Shown piece by piece: positions 1-10,735 of a stretch of DNA of 38,396 nucleotides. A program made the position numbers and the translations under genes. A model generated the notes under the pieces. That model saw only the letters and a program-made list of their open reading frames with translations. It was not told the origin of the DNA and did no database searches. Numbering within the stretch: the first letter of the stretch is position 1; the number at the start of each line of letters is the position of its first letter. Source of the DNA: Salaquimonas sp. (GTDB lineage: Bacteria > Pseudomonadota > Alphaproteobacteria > Rhizobiales > Rhizobiaceae); the NCBI GenBank assembly GCA_028289365.1, contig JANQQM010000169.1, forward strand, positions 1-38,396. Direction: 5' to 3'.

Positions 1-1
1 G

Positions 2-334
2 CCGCAAAGCCAGGAATCTGCCATGGTCGCGCCTACAGTGCCAACTGCACCCAGCATATCGCGTGAAGCGATGGCCGGCACCTGGACGGTTGCGTCAGAC
101 AATCCGGATTGCCGGATTATTCTGGCATTTACCAAATGGTCGGGCGGCTACCGGGCGGCGACCCGGCGCTGCAACTCGGAAGAGTTGGGTTCCGTCACTG
201 CATGGGATGTCAAGGGGGACAGCGTAATATTGGTGGATTCCAATGGTTCGCAGGTTGCAAGCCTTTACTCGGCTGGCCCTGAGCGTTACGACGGTTCGAT
301 GGCCGGCGGGGCTGCGATCTCCTTTACCCGATAG
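2..334 (+). CDS. AprI/Inh-family metalloprotease inhibitor-like protein (5' partial)
   Basis: The frame is open to the left edge of the window, so the N-terminus (probably a signal peptide or lipobox) is missing; an internal ATG lies at 23. The visible part matches the beta-barrel Inh domain found in AprI-type protease inhibitors and in small rhizobial/Brucella outer-membrane lipoproteins: it begins AGTWTVASDNPDCRI, has the two cysteines (PDC and RRC) that form the family disulfide, and ends in the typical GGAAISFTR strand. Such proteins are periplasmic or outer-membrane anchored. Whether this one inhibits a protease cannot be told, and no metalloprotease gene is in view. It ends 51 bases before zapE. 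Confidence 0.75.
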   Translation, partial: PQSQESAMVAPTVPTAPSISREAMAGTWTVASDNPDCRIILAFTKWSGGYRAATRRCNSEELGSVTAWDVKGDSVILVDSNGSQVASLYSAGPERYDGSMAGGAAISFTR

Positions 335-385
335 GGATCGTATATTTCGTTTGCCGGGAAGCAAGTTGGTCAAATCCGGCAGATC

Positions 386-1543
386 ATGAGCCAGGCGGCA
401 TTATCACAAACTGTTTCTCAGCGTTATAGCGCATTGGTTTCGGCACAAAAGCTGGAGACTGATCCTGCGCAACTTGCACTGGTAGACCGGCTGGACCGGC
501 TGCTTGAGAGTATTCAACAAAAGCAACTCTCAACGAAATCAAGTTCTCTTGGTTGGCTTTTCAACCGCAATTCCGGGCGCAAAGCCGGATTCAAGGGCCT
601 TTACATCCATGGCAAGGTCGGCCGCGGCAAGTCGATGCTGATGGATATCTTCTATGAGCTGGCTCCGATTTCTCCCAAGCGCCGTGTGCATTTCAACGAG
701 TTCATGACGGATGCACATGATCGCATCCATGCCCACCGCAAGGCCTTTGAAAAAGGAGAAACCAGGGAAGAGGATCCGATAAAGCCGGTGGGTCGAGCAC
801 TGGCCCGGGAGGCCCGACTGTTGTGTTTCGACGAGTTTACGGTCACGGACATAGCCGATGCGATGATTCTCGGACGATTGTTCGAGGTCTTGTTCGAACA
901 GGGCACGATTATTGTCGCAACATCGAATGTGGAACCGCAGGATCTTTATCATGACGGATTGAACCGGCAATTGTTCTTGCCGTTCATCGATCTCCTGTTA
1001 GCGCATTGCGATGTATTTGAACTGGATGCTCCGTTGGATTTCCGTCTTGGGAAAATTACCAGCGGAAAGGCCTATCTCTCGCCGGTAAATGCCAAGACCA
1101 GAGCAAGCATGGAGGCCATGTGGGAGGGAATTTCGGCAGGCCATATGGAAGAAGAGGTCGTGCTGAAAGTCAAAGGGAGGAAATTTTCTCCGCAGCGGGC
1201 AGCCGGCAAGGCTGCATGGTTCAGTTTCGATCAGCTTTGCCGCCAGCCGCTTGGCGCAAACGACTATCTTGCGATCGCTGAACGCTTTTCTGTTGTATTT
1301 ATCGAAAATGTGCCGATGATGGATTACGGGCAGAGGAATGAGGCGAAGCGGTTCATCTTGCTGATCGATACGCTATACGACAATCACATCACGACTGTGG
1401 TTTTGGCTGCAGCGAATCCGCATGTACTTTATACCGCCGGCAGGGGAACGGAGTCCTTTGAATTTCAGCGAACTGCATCCAGGCTCATTGAAATGCAGAG
1501 CAAAGATTATCTAAGCGGATCAGAGGTCAATTTAGCCGAGTAG
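386..1543 (+). CDS. zapE: Cell division protein ZapE (AFG1-like ATPase)
   Basis: A P-loop ATPase of the AFG1/ZapE family, 385 residues, about the usual length. In Escherichia coli ZapE associates with the Z-ring at constriction; mitochondrial AFG1 relatives act in respiratory-complex quality control. Walker A is GKVGRGKS at residues 76-83, and Walker B is LLCFDEF with D149 and E150. The family motif HFNEFM is at about 102-107, and the C-terminal RTASRL arginine motif is at 362-367. The cytoplasmic location follows from the family. The start lacks a strong Shine-Dalgarno, so a different nearby start is possible. In many alphaproteobacteria zapE lies just upstream of mdh, as here. Confidence 0.93.
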   Translation: MSQAALSQTVSQRYSALVSAQKLETDPAQLALVDRLDRLLESIQQKQLSTKSSSLGWLFNRNSGRKAGFKGLYIHGKVGRGKSMLMDIFYELAPISPKRRVHFNEFMTDAHDRIHAHRKAFEKGETREEDPIKPVGRALAREARLLCFDEFTVTDIADAMILGRLFEVLFEQGTIIVATSNVEPQDLYHDGLNRQLFLPFIDLLLAHCDVFELDAPLDFRLGKITSGKAYLSPVNAKTRASMEAMWEGISAGHMEEEVVLKVKGRKFSPQRAAGKAAWFSFDQLCRQPLGANDYLAIAERFSVVFIENVPMMDYGQRNEAKRFILLIDTLYDNHITTVVLAAANPHVLYTAGRGTESFEFQRTASRLIEMQSKDYLSGSEVNLAE

Positions 1544-1575
1544 CACTAATCCATGTTTTTTGTTGTTGGTTTTTC

Positions 1576-1590
1576 TTACGTTTACGTAAA
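1576..1590. promoter_or_regulatory. Putative operator, copy 1 (TTACGTTTACGTAAA)
   Basis: The 15 bases read TTACGTTTACGTAAA and contain the perfect palindrome TTTACGTAAA (1581-1590). Copy 2 lies 131 bases downstream, immediately before the mdh ribosome-binding site. The layout of a half site followed by a palindrome is typical of a dimeric repressor operator. The regulator is not encoded in this window. The motif loosely recalls MerR-type LiuR sites as I remember them, but I cannot confirm that. Confidence 0.5.
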
Positions 1591-1629
1591 TGTATTTTCA
1601 GTTATGTCACTGAAATCATTACATAATAA

Positions 1630-2694
<1,065 letters not shown>

Positions 2695-2757
2695 GATGCC
2701 CATCCGGGTCATCGGCGCCCCCTTCCGGGCCAAAATCTTCAAAGGAAATATACGCCC

Positions 2758-3954
2758 ATGAATATTCATGAATATCAGGCAAAAGCACTTTTGAAAGAGT
2801 TTGGAGCCCCGGTTGCCGCCGGCGTTCCGATATTGAGTGCCGATGATGTGGATGCGGCGATCGATGCATTGCCGGGGCCGCTTTACGTGGTCAAAAGCCA
2901 AATCCATGCCGGGGGGCGCGGCAAGGGCCGTTTCAAGGAATTGGGCGACGATGCCAAGGGTGGTGTCAGGCTGGCATTCTCACCGGAAGAGGTGAGAGCG
3001 CATGTGTCCGAAATGCTCGGCAATACGCTGGTGACAAAGCAGACCGGACCCTCCGGAAAACAGGTAAATCGCCTCTATCTGGAGGATGGGGCCGATATTG
3101 ACCGCGAACTTTACCTGTCCCTGCTGATTGACCGCGAGACGAGCCAGGTTTCCTTTGTTGCTTCAACGGAGGGCGGGATGGATATCGAGGCAGTTGCCGA
3201 GGAAACGCCTGAGAAGATTCATACGATCGGGATTGATCCTCAAAAGGGGGTCACCACGGAAGATGCGGCACGGCTTTGCGACGCATTTGAGCTCGATGGA
3301 GCTGCGCGAGAAGACGGAATGAAGCTTTTCCCGCTGCTTTACGATGTGTTTTGCGAAAAGGATATGAGCCTTCTGGAAGTCAATCCGTTGATCGTCATGA
3401 AGGACGGGCATTTACGGGTTCTGGATGCCAAGGTTTCCTTCGACGGAAACGCCATCTTTCGGCATCCCGACATCATGGAATTGCGTGACATTACCGAAGA
3501 AGACGCCAAGGAAATCGAGGCGTCAAAACATGATCTCGCCTATATCGCGCTCGATGGCGATATCGGCTGCATGGTCAATGGCGCCGGCCTGGCAATGGCG
3601 ACGATGGACATCATCAAACTGTATGGGGCCGAACCTGCCAATTTCCTTGATGTGGGCGGTGGCGCCTCCAAGGAGAAGGTCACTGCGGCCTTCAAGATCA
3701 TTACCTCGGACCCGAATGTCAAAGGCATTCTCGTCAATATCTTTGGCGGCATCATGCGCTGTGACGTCATTGCCGAAGGCGTTGTTGCCGCGGTCAAGGA
3801 AGTGGGGCTGCAGGTTCCGCTGGTCGTTCGGCTTGAGGGTACGAATGTGGAACTAGGCAAGAAGATCATCAATGAATCGGGACTGAATGTCATTGCCGCC
3901 GACGATCTGGATGATGCGGCACAGAAGATTGTCAAAGCGGTTAAAGGGGCCTGA
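2758..3954 (+). CDS. sucC: Succinate-CoA ligase (ADP-forming) beta subunit
   Basis: The beta subunit of succinyl-CoA synthetase, 398 residues, full length. It binds nucleotide and, with SucD, converts succinyl-CoA, ADP and phosphate to succinate, CoA and ATP. The N-terminal ATP-grasp domain shows [12 protein letters not shown] at the start, the lysine/glycine loop [12 protein letters not shown] near residues 46-57, and the metal-binding EVNPL at about 205-209. The C-terminal ligase domain holds [21 protein letters not shown] precedes the ATG by about 10 bases. Only 63 bases separate it from mdh, and 5 bases separate it from sucD, so they are co-transcribed. Confidence 0.97.
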   Translation: MNIHEYQAKALLKEFGAPVAAGVPILSADDVDAAIDALPGPLYVVKSQIHAGGRGKGRFKELGDDAKGGVRLAFSPEEVRAHVSEMLGNTLVTKQTGPSGKQVNRLYLEDGADIDRELYLSLLIDRETSQVSFVASTEGGMDIEAVAEETPEKIHTIGIDPQKGVTTEDAARLCDAFELDGAAREDGMKLFPLLYDVFCEKDMSLLEVNPLIVMKDGHLRVLDAKVSFDGNAIFRHPDIMELRDITEEDAKEIEASKHDLAYIALDGDIGCMVNGAGLAMATMDIIKLYGAEPANFLDVGGGASKEKVTAAFKIITSDPNVKGILVNIFGGIMRCDVIAEGVVAAVKEVGLQVPLVVRLEGTNVELGKKIINESGLNVIAADDLDDAAQKIVKAVKGA

Positions 3955-3959
3955 GACAA

Positions 3960-4865
3960 ATGTCGATTTTGATCAACAAGGATACCCGGGTACTGGTTCA
4001 GGGCCTTACCGGGAGAACCGGAACCTTCCACACAGAACAGGCATTGGCCTATCACGGCACGAAAATGGTTGGCGGGATCCATCCCAAGAAAGGTGGAGAA
4101 ACCTGGGGTTCGATGGAAAGCGGGGCCCAATTACCGATCTTTTCCACGGTCGCGGAGGGCAAGGATAAGACCGATGCCAATGCTTCGGTCATTTACGTTC
4201 CGCCTGCAGGAGCGGCGGCTGCCATTGTCGAGGCGATCGATGCTGAAATTCCGCTGATTGTTTGCATTACCGAGGGCATACCGGTGATGGACATGGTCAA
4301 AGTCAAGGCGCGGCTCGACAAGTCAAATTCCCGGCTTATCGGCCCCAATTGTCCCGGCGTGCTGACGCCTGACGAATGCAAGATCGGTATCATGCCCGGG
4401 TCAATCTTCAAAAAGGGCTCGGTCGGTGTCGTGTCACGTTCAGGCACGCTGACCTATGAAGCGGTGTTCCAGACCACCAATGCCGGGCTTGGTCAGACGA
4501 CAGCCGTCGGGATTGGCGGTGATCCGGTCAAGGGCACCGAGTTTACCGACATTCTGGAAATGTTCCTGGCCGATGATGAAACACAGTCGATCATCATGAT
4601 TGGCGAGATCGGCGGTTCGGCAGAGGAGGATGCTGCACAGTTCCTGCGCGACGAAGCCAAGCGGGGACGCCAGAAACCGACAGCCGGATTCATTGCCGGC
4701 AGAACGGCGCCGCCAGGCCGGACGATGGGTCATGCCGGTGCGGTGATTTCCGGCGGCAAGGGGGGAGCCGAAGACAAGATTGCCGCAATGGAAGCAGCAG
4801 GGATTGTCGTTTCGGCATCGCCAGCGAAACTGGGCGAAGCATTGTTGGAAGCGTTGAAGGCATGA
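3960..4865 (+). CDS. sucD: Succinate-CoA ligase alpha subunit
   Basis: The alpha subunit of succinyl-CoA synthetase, 301 residues. It carries the CoA-binding Rossmann domain ([11 protein letters not shown], residues 14-24) and the catalytic histidine that is phosphorylated during turnover, H258 in [14 protein letters not shown]. The conserved [11 protein letters not shown] is at 127-136, and the power-helix region [12 protein letters not shown] is at about 215-226. The start is 5 bases after sucC. It is followed by a 119-base gap before sucA that contains an unusual ribosome-binding region. Confidence 0.97.
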   Translation: MSILINKDTRVLVQGLTGRTGTFHTEQALAYHGTKMVGGIHPKKGGETWGSMESGAQLPIFSTVAEGKDKTDANASVIYVPPAGAAAAIVEAIDAEIPLIVCITEGIPVMDMVKVKARLDKSNSRLIGPNCPGVLTPDECKIGIMPGSIFKKGSVGVVSRSGTLTYEAVFQTTNAGLGQTTAVGIGGDPVKGTEFTDILEMFLADDETQSIIMIGEIGGSAEEDAAQFLRDEAKRGRQKPTAGFIAGRTAPPGRTMGHAGAVISGGKGGAEDKIAAMEAAGIVVSASPAKLGEALLEALKA

Positions 4866-4953
4866 GCTTGCATGTTGTGCGCCGAAAATTAGATATCAGC
4901 GTACTGCTCTAAAACCCGAGAAGGGGAAACATAACAGCCCGCAAGGGTATATC

Positions 4954-4987
4954 AGGAGGAAACGGGAAAACCCGTTGGTAAAAGATG
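4954..4987 (+). promoter_or_regulatory. Hairpin-spaced ribosome-binding site of sucA
   Basis: A perfect Shine-Dalgarno AGGAGG (4954-4959) lies 25 bases before the sucA ATG (4985), too far for normal initiation. Between them is a perfect 6-bp hairpin AACGGG-AAAA-CCCGTT (4961-4976). Folding the 16 bases away leaves 9 bases between Shine-Dalgarno and start, which is optimal. An in-frame TAA at 4979-4981 rules out an upstream start. The sequence elements are directly visible; the functional reading is inference, with hairpin-bridged sites in phage T4 as known precedent. Confidence 0.65.
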
Positions 4988-7972
4988 GCACGTCAGACAC
5001 CTAATGACGAATTCGAACGCACATCGTTCCTGTATGGCAGCAATGCTGCCTACATAGAGGAGCTGCAATCCCGTTTCGATCGCGATCCGTCTTCTGTAAG
5101 TGCGGATTGGCAGGCATTTTTCCGAGATATCAAGGACGACGGCGCTGCCGTGCAGCGCTCTGCAGAGGGCCCGAGTTGGCAGCGGGACAATTGGCCGATA
5201 CCGGCCAATGGCGAGCTTGTCTCTGCGCTGGATGGCGATTGGAGCCAGGTCGAAGCCCATATGGGCGAGAAAATCAAGGAAAAGGCTCAAACAAACGGCG
5301 TGGATATGAGTGGGCAAAGCATCCTGCGTGCCACGCGGGACTCGGTCCGCGCCATCATGATGATCCGCGCCTATAGAATGCGCGGTCATCTTCATGCTGA
5401 TCTTGATCCACTGGGACTGGCGGCGGCAAAGGAAGACTATGATGAACTGTCGCCGGCGGCCTACGGATTTACCGAGGAAGATTTTGACCGCAAGATCTTT
5501 CTCGACCGGGTGCTGGGACTGGAATTTGCGACCGTTCCGCAGATGCTCGAGATCCTTCGGCGTACCTATTGTTCGACGTTGGGCGTCGAATTCATGCATA
5601 TTTCAAATCCGGCGGAGAAATCCTGGATACAGCAGCGCATCGAAGGACCCGACAAGGGTGTGGAATTTACGCCAGCCGGCAAGATTGCAATTCTGCAAAA
5701 ACTGATCGAAGCAGAAGGTTTCGAGCAATATATCGATCTGAAATACAAGGGTACCAAGCGGTTTGGACTGGATGGTGGGGAGTCCCTGATTCCGGCGCTT
5801 GAACAAATCATCAAGCGTGGTGGTCAGCTTGGCCTCAGCGACATTGTCCTGGGAATGGCGCATCGTGGCCGGCTCAATGTTCTCAGCCAGGTAATGGCCA
5901 AACCACACCGGGCGATCTTCCACGAATTCAAGGGTGGCTCCTACAAGCCGGAAGATGTGGAAGGTTCAGGCGACGTCAAATACCATCTTGGCGCTTCTTC
6001 AGACCGGGAATTTGACGGCAATACGGTGCACTTGTCGTTGACCGCAAATCCGTCGCATCTCGAGATTGTCAATCCTGTTGTCATGGGCAAAGCGCGGGCG
6101 AAGCAGGATATTGTCGGAGAAGATGCAGAAGTCGACGGCGTGATACCGCTTAAGGAGCGGGTGCAGGTCTTGCCATTGTTGTTGCACGGTGATGCCGCGT
6201 TTGCCGGTCAGGGTGTCGTCGCAGAGTGTTTTGGCCTGTCAGGCCTGCGTGGCCACCGGGTGGCGGGCAGCGTTCATTTCATCATCAACAACCAGATTGG
6301 ATTTACCACAAATCCGAAATTTTCCCGTTCCTCGCCCTATCCTTCGGATGTTGCGAAAATGATCGAGGCGCCAATCTTCCACGTCAATGGCGATGATCCG
6401 GAAGCTGTCGTTTATGCAGCAAAGATTGCGACCGAATTCCGCATGAAGTTCTTCAAGCCGGTCGTAATTGACATGTTCTGTTACCGGCGGTTTGGTCATA
6501 ATGAAGGGGACGAGCCGGCGTTTACCCAACCGATCATGTATCGCAAGATCAAGAAGCATCCTACTACCGCCAAGATTTATGGCGACAGGCTTGTTTCCGA
6601 AGACCTGCTTACCGATGAAGAAGTCACCAAGATGCGCGCGGATTGGCGGACCCATCTTGAAGCGGAATATGAGGGCGGACAGAGCTACAAGCCGAACAAG
6701 GCCGACTGGCTGGACGGACAATGGTCCGGATTGAAAACCGCGAATAATGAGGATGAACAGCGACGCGGAAAGACTGCGCTTCCTGTTTCCGTCATCAAGG
6801 ATATCGGTGAAAAGCTCACCACACTGCCGGACAGCTTCAAGGCGCACCGGACGGTAAATCGCCTGATGGATAATCGCCGCAAAATGATTGAGAGCGGTGA
6901 GGGAATTGACTGGGCCATGGCGGAATTAATCGCCTATGGTTCCCTGTGCCTGGATGGTCACAAGGTACGATTGTCGGGTCAGGATTGCGAACGTGGCACG
7001 TTCTCGCAAAGACATTCAGTGTTCTATGACCAGGAAGACGAAACACGTTATATCCCGCTATCCCATCTCTCTCCGGATCAGGCATCGTTTGAAGTGATCA
7101 ACTCGATGCTGTCGGAAGAGGCTGTACTCGGCTTCGAATATGGCTATTCGCTGGCACTGCCGGCGGCGCTGACTGTTTGGGAAGCGCAATTCGGCGACTT
7201 TGCAAACGGTGCCCAGGTGGTGTTTGACCAGTTTATCTCGTCTGGCGAGCGCAAATGGCTGCGCATGTCGGGATTGGTCTGCCTGTTGCCGCACGGCTAT
7301 GAAGGCCAGGGGCCTGAGCATTCCTCGGCGCGGCTTGAGCGATTCCTGCAACTCTGTGCCGAGGACAATATGCAGGTTGCCAATTGCACGACGCCGTCAA
7401 ACTATTTCCACATCCTGCGGCGCCAGGTTAAGCGCGACTTCCGCAAGCCGCTGATCCTGATGACGCCAAAATCGCTGTTGCGTCACAAGCGATCGGTTTC
7501 CACAATTGACGAACTTTCAGGGGAATCCTCCTTTCACCGGTTATTGTGGGATGATGCGGAATATCTCGATGACGAGCCGATAAAGCTTGTCAAAGACGAC
7601 AAAATCAGGCGAGTGATCCTGTGTTCGGGGAAAGTCTATTTCGACCTCTATGAAGAACGCGAAAAACGCGGAATCAACGACATCTATATCCTGAGGGTAG
7701 AGCAGCTTTATCCTTTCCCGGCAAAGGCGCTGATAACCGAATTGTCGCGATTCAAGGGAGCAGAATGGGTCTGGTGTCAGGAAGAGCCCAAGAATATGGG
7801 CGCCTGGACCTTTATCGAGCCCTATCTTGGCTGGGTATTCAATCATATCGATGCAAAGGAGAAGCGTGTTCGCTATGCGGGCCGCCCTGCCGCTGCATCG
7901 CCTGCAACGGGTCTGATGGCGAAGCATTTGGCACAGCTTGAAGCCTTTCTTGAAGATGCATTGGGCGGTTAA
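4985..7972 (+). CDS. sucA: 2-oxoglutarate dehydrogenase E1 component
   Basis: The thiamine-diphosphate-dependent E1 subunit of the 2-oxoglutarate dehydrogenase complex, 995 residues, a standard length. It decarboxylates 2-oxoglutarate and succinylates the lipoyl arm of SucB. The N-terminal segment resembles the E2-binding tail of the family ([15 protein letters not shown]). The ThDP domain shows [10 protein letters not shown] near residue 293, TANPSHLE near 355, and the GDAAFAGQG and NNQIGFTT signatures. The C-terminal transketolase-like part shows [20 protein letters not shown]. The start is fixed by an in-frame stop just upstream. sucB follows after 35 bases. Confidence 0.97.
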   Translation: MARQTPNDEFERTSFLYGSNAAYIEELQSRFDRDPSSVSADWQAFFRDIKDDGAAVQRSAEGPSWQRDNWPIPANGELVSALDGDWSQVEAHMGEKIKEKAQTNGVDMSGQSILRATRDSVRAIMMIRAYRMRGHLHADLDPLGLAAAKEDYDELSPAAYGFTEEDFDRKIFLDRVLGLEFATVPQMLEILRRTYCSTLGVEFMHISNPAEKSWIQQRIEGPDKGVEFTPAGKIAILQKLIEAEGFEQYIDLKYKGTKRFGLDGGESLIPALEQIIKRGGQLGLSDIVLGMAHRGRLNVLSQVMAKPHRAIFHEFKGGSYKPEDVEGSGDVKYHLGASSDREFDGNTVHLSLTANPSHLEIVNPVVMGKARAKQDIVGEDAEVDGVIPLKERVQVLPLLLHGDAAFAGQGVVAECFGLSGLRGHRVAGSVHFIINNQIGFTTNPKFSRSSPYPSDVAKMIEAPIFHVNGDDPEAVVYAAKIATEFRMKFFKPVVIDMFCYRRFGHNEGDEPAFTQPIMYRKIKKHPTTAKIYGDRLVSEDLLTDEEVTKMRADWRTHLEAEYEGGQSYKPNKADWLDGQWSGLKTANNEDEQRRGKTALPVSVIKDIGEKLTTLPDSFKAHRTVNRLMDNRRKMIESGEGIDWAMAELIAYGSLCLDGHKVRLSGQDCERGTFSQRHSVFYDQEDETRYIPLSHLSPDQASFEVINSMLSEEAVLGFEYGYSLALPAALTVWEAQFGDFANGAQVVFDQFISSGERKWLRMSGLVCLLPHGYEGQGPEHSSARLERFLQLCAEDNMQVANCTTPSNYFHILRRQVKRDFRKPLILMTPKSLLRHKRSVSTIDELSGESSFHRLLWDDAEYLDDEPIKLVKDDKIRRVILCSGKVYFDLYEEREKRGINDIYILRVEQLYPFPAKALITELSRFKGAEWVWCQEEPKNMGAWTFIEPYLGWVFNHIDAKEKRVRYAGRPAAASPATGLMAKHLAQLEAFLEDALGG

Positions 7973-8007
7973 GGCGTTTAAGGCCGTTATTCCAAAGAGG
8001 TTTATTC

Positions 8008-9501
8008 ATGGCTAGTGAAATTCGCGTTCCTACCCTCGGAGAATCGGTTACCGAGGCGACCATTGGAAGATGGTTCAAGCAGCCTGGCGAAGCGGTCAAG
8101 GCTGATGAACCACTCGTAGAGCTGGAGACCGACAAGGTTTCGGTCGAAGTTCCGGCTCCTGCCGATGGATCGATTGCTGAGGTCGTCGCCAAAGAAGGCG
8201 AGACGGTCGAGGTTGGTGCCTTGATTGCACATTTTGCCGACGGCGCCGGCGGTACAAAAGCGGCGTCTGCAGAGGCCGCGGCTGCTCCGGCGAAAGCCGC
8301 ACCGGCGAAATCGGGCGGTAGCGGAAAACTGGTGGATGTCAATGTTCCGTCGGCAGGTGAATCCGTAACCGAAGCGCAGGTCGGTTCCATCTACAAGAAG
8401 GTCGGCGATGCCGTCAGTGTCGATGAGGCGCTTCTTGAGCTGGAAACCGACAAGGCTGCGCAGGAGGTCATGTCTCCGGTGGCCGGCGTCATTCGTGAAT
8501 TGAAGGTTGGCGAGGGTGACGATGTCGAAGTCGGCAGCCTGTTGCTTCGCATTGAAGAGGGTGGAGAAGCTTCTGCTTCGGCTGAGGCTGCCCCGGCAGA
8601 GGCTGCACCGGCAGCTGCATCAGCTGGCGGGAGTGAAATGCCGCCATCGCCTGCTGCCCAGAAGATCCTGGCAGAGAAGGGAATCGACCCTGCGACTGTA
8701 GACGGATCGGGAAAGCGCGGTCAGGTGCTCAAGCAGGATGCACAGGCTGCCAATGTAGCCCAGGCGCCGGTTTCTGCGCCTGCAGCTGCCGTTGACCATT
8801 CAGCACGCGAAGAGCGGGTGAAAATGACCCGTCTGCGCCAGACAATTGCGCGCCGCTTGAAAGAGGCTCAATCAAACGCCGCGATGCTGACCACCTTCAA
8901 TGAGGTGGATATGAGTGCGGTGATGGCACTTCGTACCCGTTACAAGGAATTGTTCGAGAAGAAACACGGCGTGAAGCTCGGCTTCATGGGTTTCTTCACA
9001 AAGGCGGTCTGTCATGCGCTGGAGGAAATTCCGGCGGTAAATGCCGAGATTGACGGTACCGACATTGTCTACAAGCATTTCTGTCACATCGGGGTTGCGG
9101 TCGGTACGGATAAGGGGCTGGTCGTGCCGGTTGTCCGGGATGCCGATCAGATGTCGATTGCCGAGATCGAGAAAGAGATTGGGAATCTGGGCCGCAAAGC
9201 GCGGGATGGCGAACTTCAGGTCTCCGACATGCGAGGTGGAACCTTCACGATTTCCAATGGCGGCGTATATGGTTCGCTCATGTCGACACCCATTCTGAAC
9301 GCACCACAATCGGGCATTTTGGGAATGCACAAGATCCAGGAGAGACCAATTGCGGTTGGCGGTGAGATGAAAATTCGCCCGATGATGTATCTGGCGCTGT
9401 CCTACGATCATCGTATAGTGGACGGCAAGGAAGCGGTTACCTTCCTGGTCAGGGTCAAGGAAAGCCTCGAAGATCCAGAACGGCTGGTTCTGGATCTGTA
9501 A
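8008..9501 (+). CDS. sucB: 2-oxoglutarate dehydrogenase E2 (dihydrolipoyl succinyltransferase) with two lipoyl domains
   Basis: The core E2 of the 2-oxoglutarate dehydrogenase complex, 497 residues, which transfers succinyl groups from lipoate to CoA. Two biotinyl-lipoyl domains are present: residues 1-78 with [10 protein letters not shown] (K43) and 107-184 with [10 protein letters not shown] (K149). They are joined by Ala/Pro linkers. A peripheral-subunit-binding domain lies at about 211-244 ([16 protein letters not shown]). The catalytic domain ends with [12 protein letters not shown]468 and D472 being the acyltransferase pair. Most characterised E2o proteins have a single lipoyl domain and about 400 residues, so this one is long. 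AAGAGG precedes the ATG. Confidence 0.96.
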   Translation: MASEIRVPTLGESVTEATIGRWFKQPGEAVKADEPLVELETDKVSVEVPAPADGSIAEVVAKEGETVEVGALIAHFADGAGGTKAASAEAAAAPAKAAPAKSGGSGKLVDVNVPSAGESVTEAQVGSIYKKVGDAVSVDEALLELETDKAAQEVMSPVAGVIRELKVGEGDDVEVGSLLLRIEEGGEASASAEAAPAEAAPAAASAGGSEMPPSPAAQKILAEKGIDPATVDGSGKRGQVLKQDAQAANVAQAPVSAPAAAVDHSAREERVKMTRLRQTIARRLKEAQSNAAMLTTFNEVDMSAVMALRTRYKELFEKKHGVKLGFMGFFTKAVCHALEEIPAVNAEIDGTDIVYKHFCHIGVAVGTDKGLVVPVVRDADQMSIAEIEKEIGNLGRKARDGELQVSDMRGGTFTISNGGVYGSLMSTPILNAPQSGILGMHKIQERPIAVGGEMKIRPMMYLALSYDHRIVDGKEAVTFLVRVKESLEDPERLVLDL

Positions 9502-9543
9502 AAATCAAGGCGCCAAATCACGTTTCTGCAGGAGATTGATACC

Positions 9544-9942
9544 GTGTCGATAGAATTAAAGATGCTGTTGTTCACTGTCGGGCTGTTCTTTGTTCAGTTG
9601 TTTGCGCAGGTCTTTGCCGAAATGGCCCAGCAGGGGATCAGCTACCTGGCGGGACCGCGCGATGACTGGCAAACCCCTACCGGTATTGCCGGCAGGATCG
9701 AACGCTCCTATTTCAATCTGCTTGAGACAATGCCTGCTTTTGCGGCGTTGGTGCTTGTGGTGCTTTATACGGGTAACGCGAATGAGACGACTGCCCTGGG
9801 CGCACAAATGTATTTCTGGGGTCGGGTCGTGTATTTCCCTGTCTATATTGCGGGTATTCCCTATCTCCGCACCTTGATCTGGGCCGTGTCGGCCCTGGGG
9901 CTTGTGCTTATCCTTTGGGAAATGCTCAAGCTGGCTTTCTGA
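9544..9942 (+). CDS. MAPEG-family membrane protein
   Basis: A small integral membrane protein of 132 residues with about four hydrophobic helices. The MAPEG signature is seen in GRIERSYFNLLETMPAF at residues 50-66: paired arginines, an asparagine and a glutamate in spacing like the glutathione-binding segment of microsomal glutathione transferases. The start is GTG, preceded by GCAGGAG at a good distance. It lies 42 bases after sucB and is followed within 10 bases by an SDR gene, so it probably shares the TCA operon transcript. Its substrate is unknown, and the family includes enzymes and proteins without known activity. Confidence 0.85.
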   Translation: MSIELKMLLFTVGLFFVQLFAQVFAEMAQQGISYLAGPRDDWQTPTGIAGRIERSYFNLLETMPAFAALVLVVLYTGNANETTALGAQMYFWGRVVYFPVYIAGIPYLRTLIWAVSALGLVLILWEMLKLAF

Positions 9943-9952
9943 GAACCGGATC

Positions 9953-10696
9953 GTGAGCGGCGTACTCCTCATTACCGGTGCAAGCCGCGGTATTGGCGCT
10001 GCCTGTGCTCGTCTTGGCGCGCGACGCGGCTATCACGTTGCCGTCAACTATGTTGCCAATGAAGAAGCAGCCAATCTTGTCGTCGAGGAGATTCGCGCCG
10101 AAGGTGGCAAAGCTGAAGCAATTCAAGGTGATGTTTCGAAGCCCGAGGAGGTGGAAAACCTCTTTTCGCAGGCTGATTTGCTTGGTCCGCTGACCGGGTT
10201 GATCAACAATGCCGGGATTCTCGATATGGCGGCCAGGCTGGATGAAATGCCGCTTGAGCGACTGAGAAAGGTGCTGGACACAAATGTCCTTGGCTCGATG
10301 ATTTGTGCCCAGCATGCAATCCGGCGCATGTCGACGCGTTATGGCGGCAAGGGTGGCGGCATTGTCAATCTAAGTTCGGTTGCGGCGCGGTTGGGGGCGG
10401 CAGGGCAGTATGTCGATTACGCCACTTCAAAGGGCGCAATTGACAGCCTGACAATCGGGCTTGCGCGCGAGGTCGCCGATGAAGGCGTCCGGGTGAATGC
10501 AGTGCGTCCCGGCATCATCGACACCGATATTCATGCTTCCGGCGGATTTCCGGACCGCGTCGAGAAACTGAAGGATACCATCCCCATCAAGCGTGGCGGG
10601 ACGCCAGAGGAAGTCGCGAACGGAATTCTGTGGTTGTTGGGTGATGAGGCCTCCTATGTTACGGGGGTAGTATTGGACATAACGGGTGGCCGGTGA
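9953..10696 (+). CDS. SDR-family NAD(P)-dependent oxidoreductase
   Basis: A classical short-chain dehydrogenase of 247 residues. The nucleotide-binding TGASRGIG is at residues 8-15, the structural NNAG near 84-87, the catalytic serine is in NLSSVAARLG, and the YxxxK pair is in YATSKGAID. The C-terminus ends in TGVVLDITGGR, as in FabG-like reductases. The best start is GTG at 9953, because the dinucleotide-binding strand begins right after it; the frame also opens upstream with an ATG at 9902 inside the MAPEG gene. It is placed between MAPEG and lpd. The substrate cannot be inferred, and FabG-like activity is only one possibility. Confidence 0.9.
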   Translation: MSGVLLITGASRGIGAACARLGARRGYHVAVNYVANEEAANLVVEEIRAEGGKAEAIQGDVSKPEEVENLFSQADLLGPLTGLINNAGILDMAARLDEMPLERLRKVLDTNVLGSMICAQHAIRRMSTRYGGKGGGIVNLSSVAARLGAAGQYVDYATSKGAIDSLTIGLAREVADEGVRVNAVRPGIIDTDIHASGGFPDRVEKLKDTIPIKRGGTPEEVANGILWLLGDEASYVTGVVLDITGGR

Positions 10697-10735
10697 CACG
10701 ATGGTCTCGAGAACAATTCCTGAGAGTGGTGAGAA

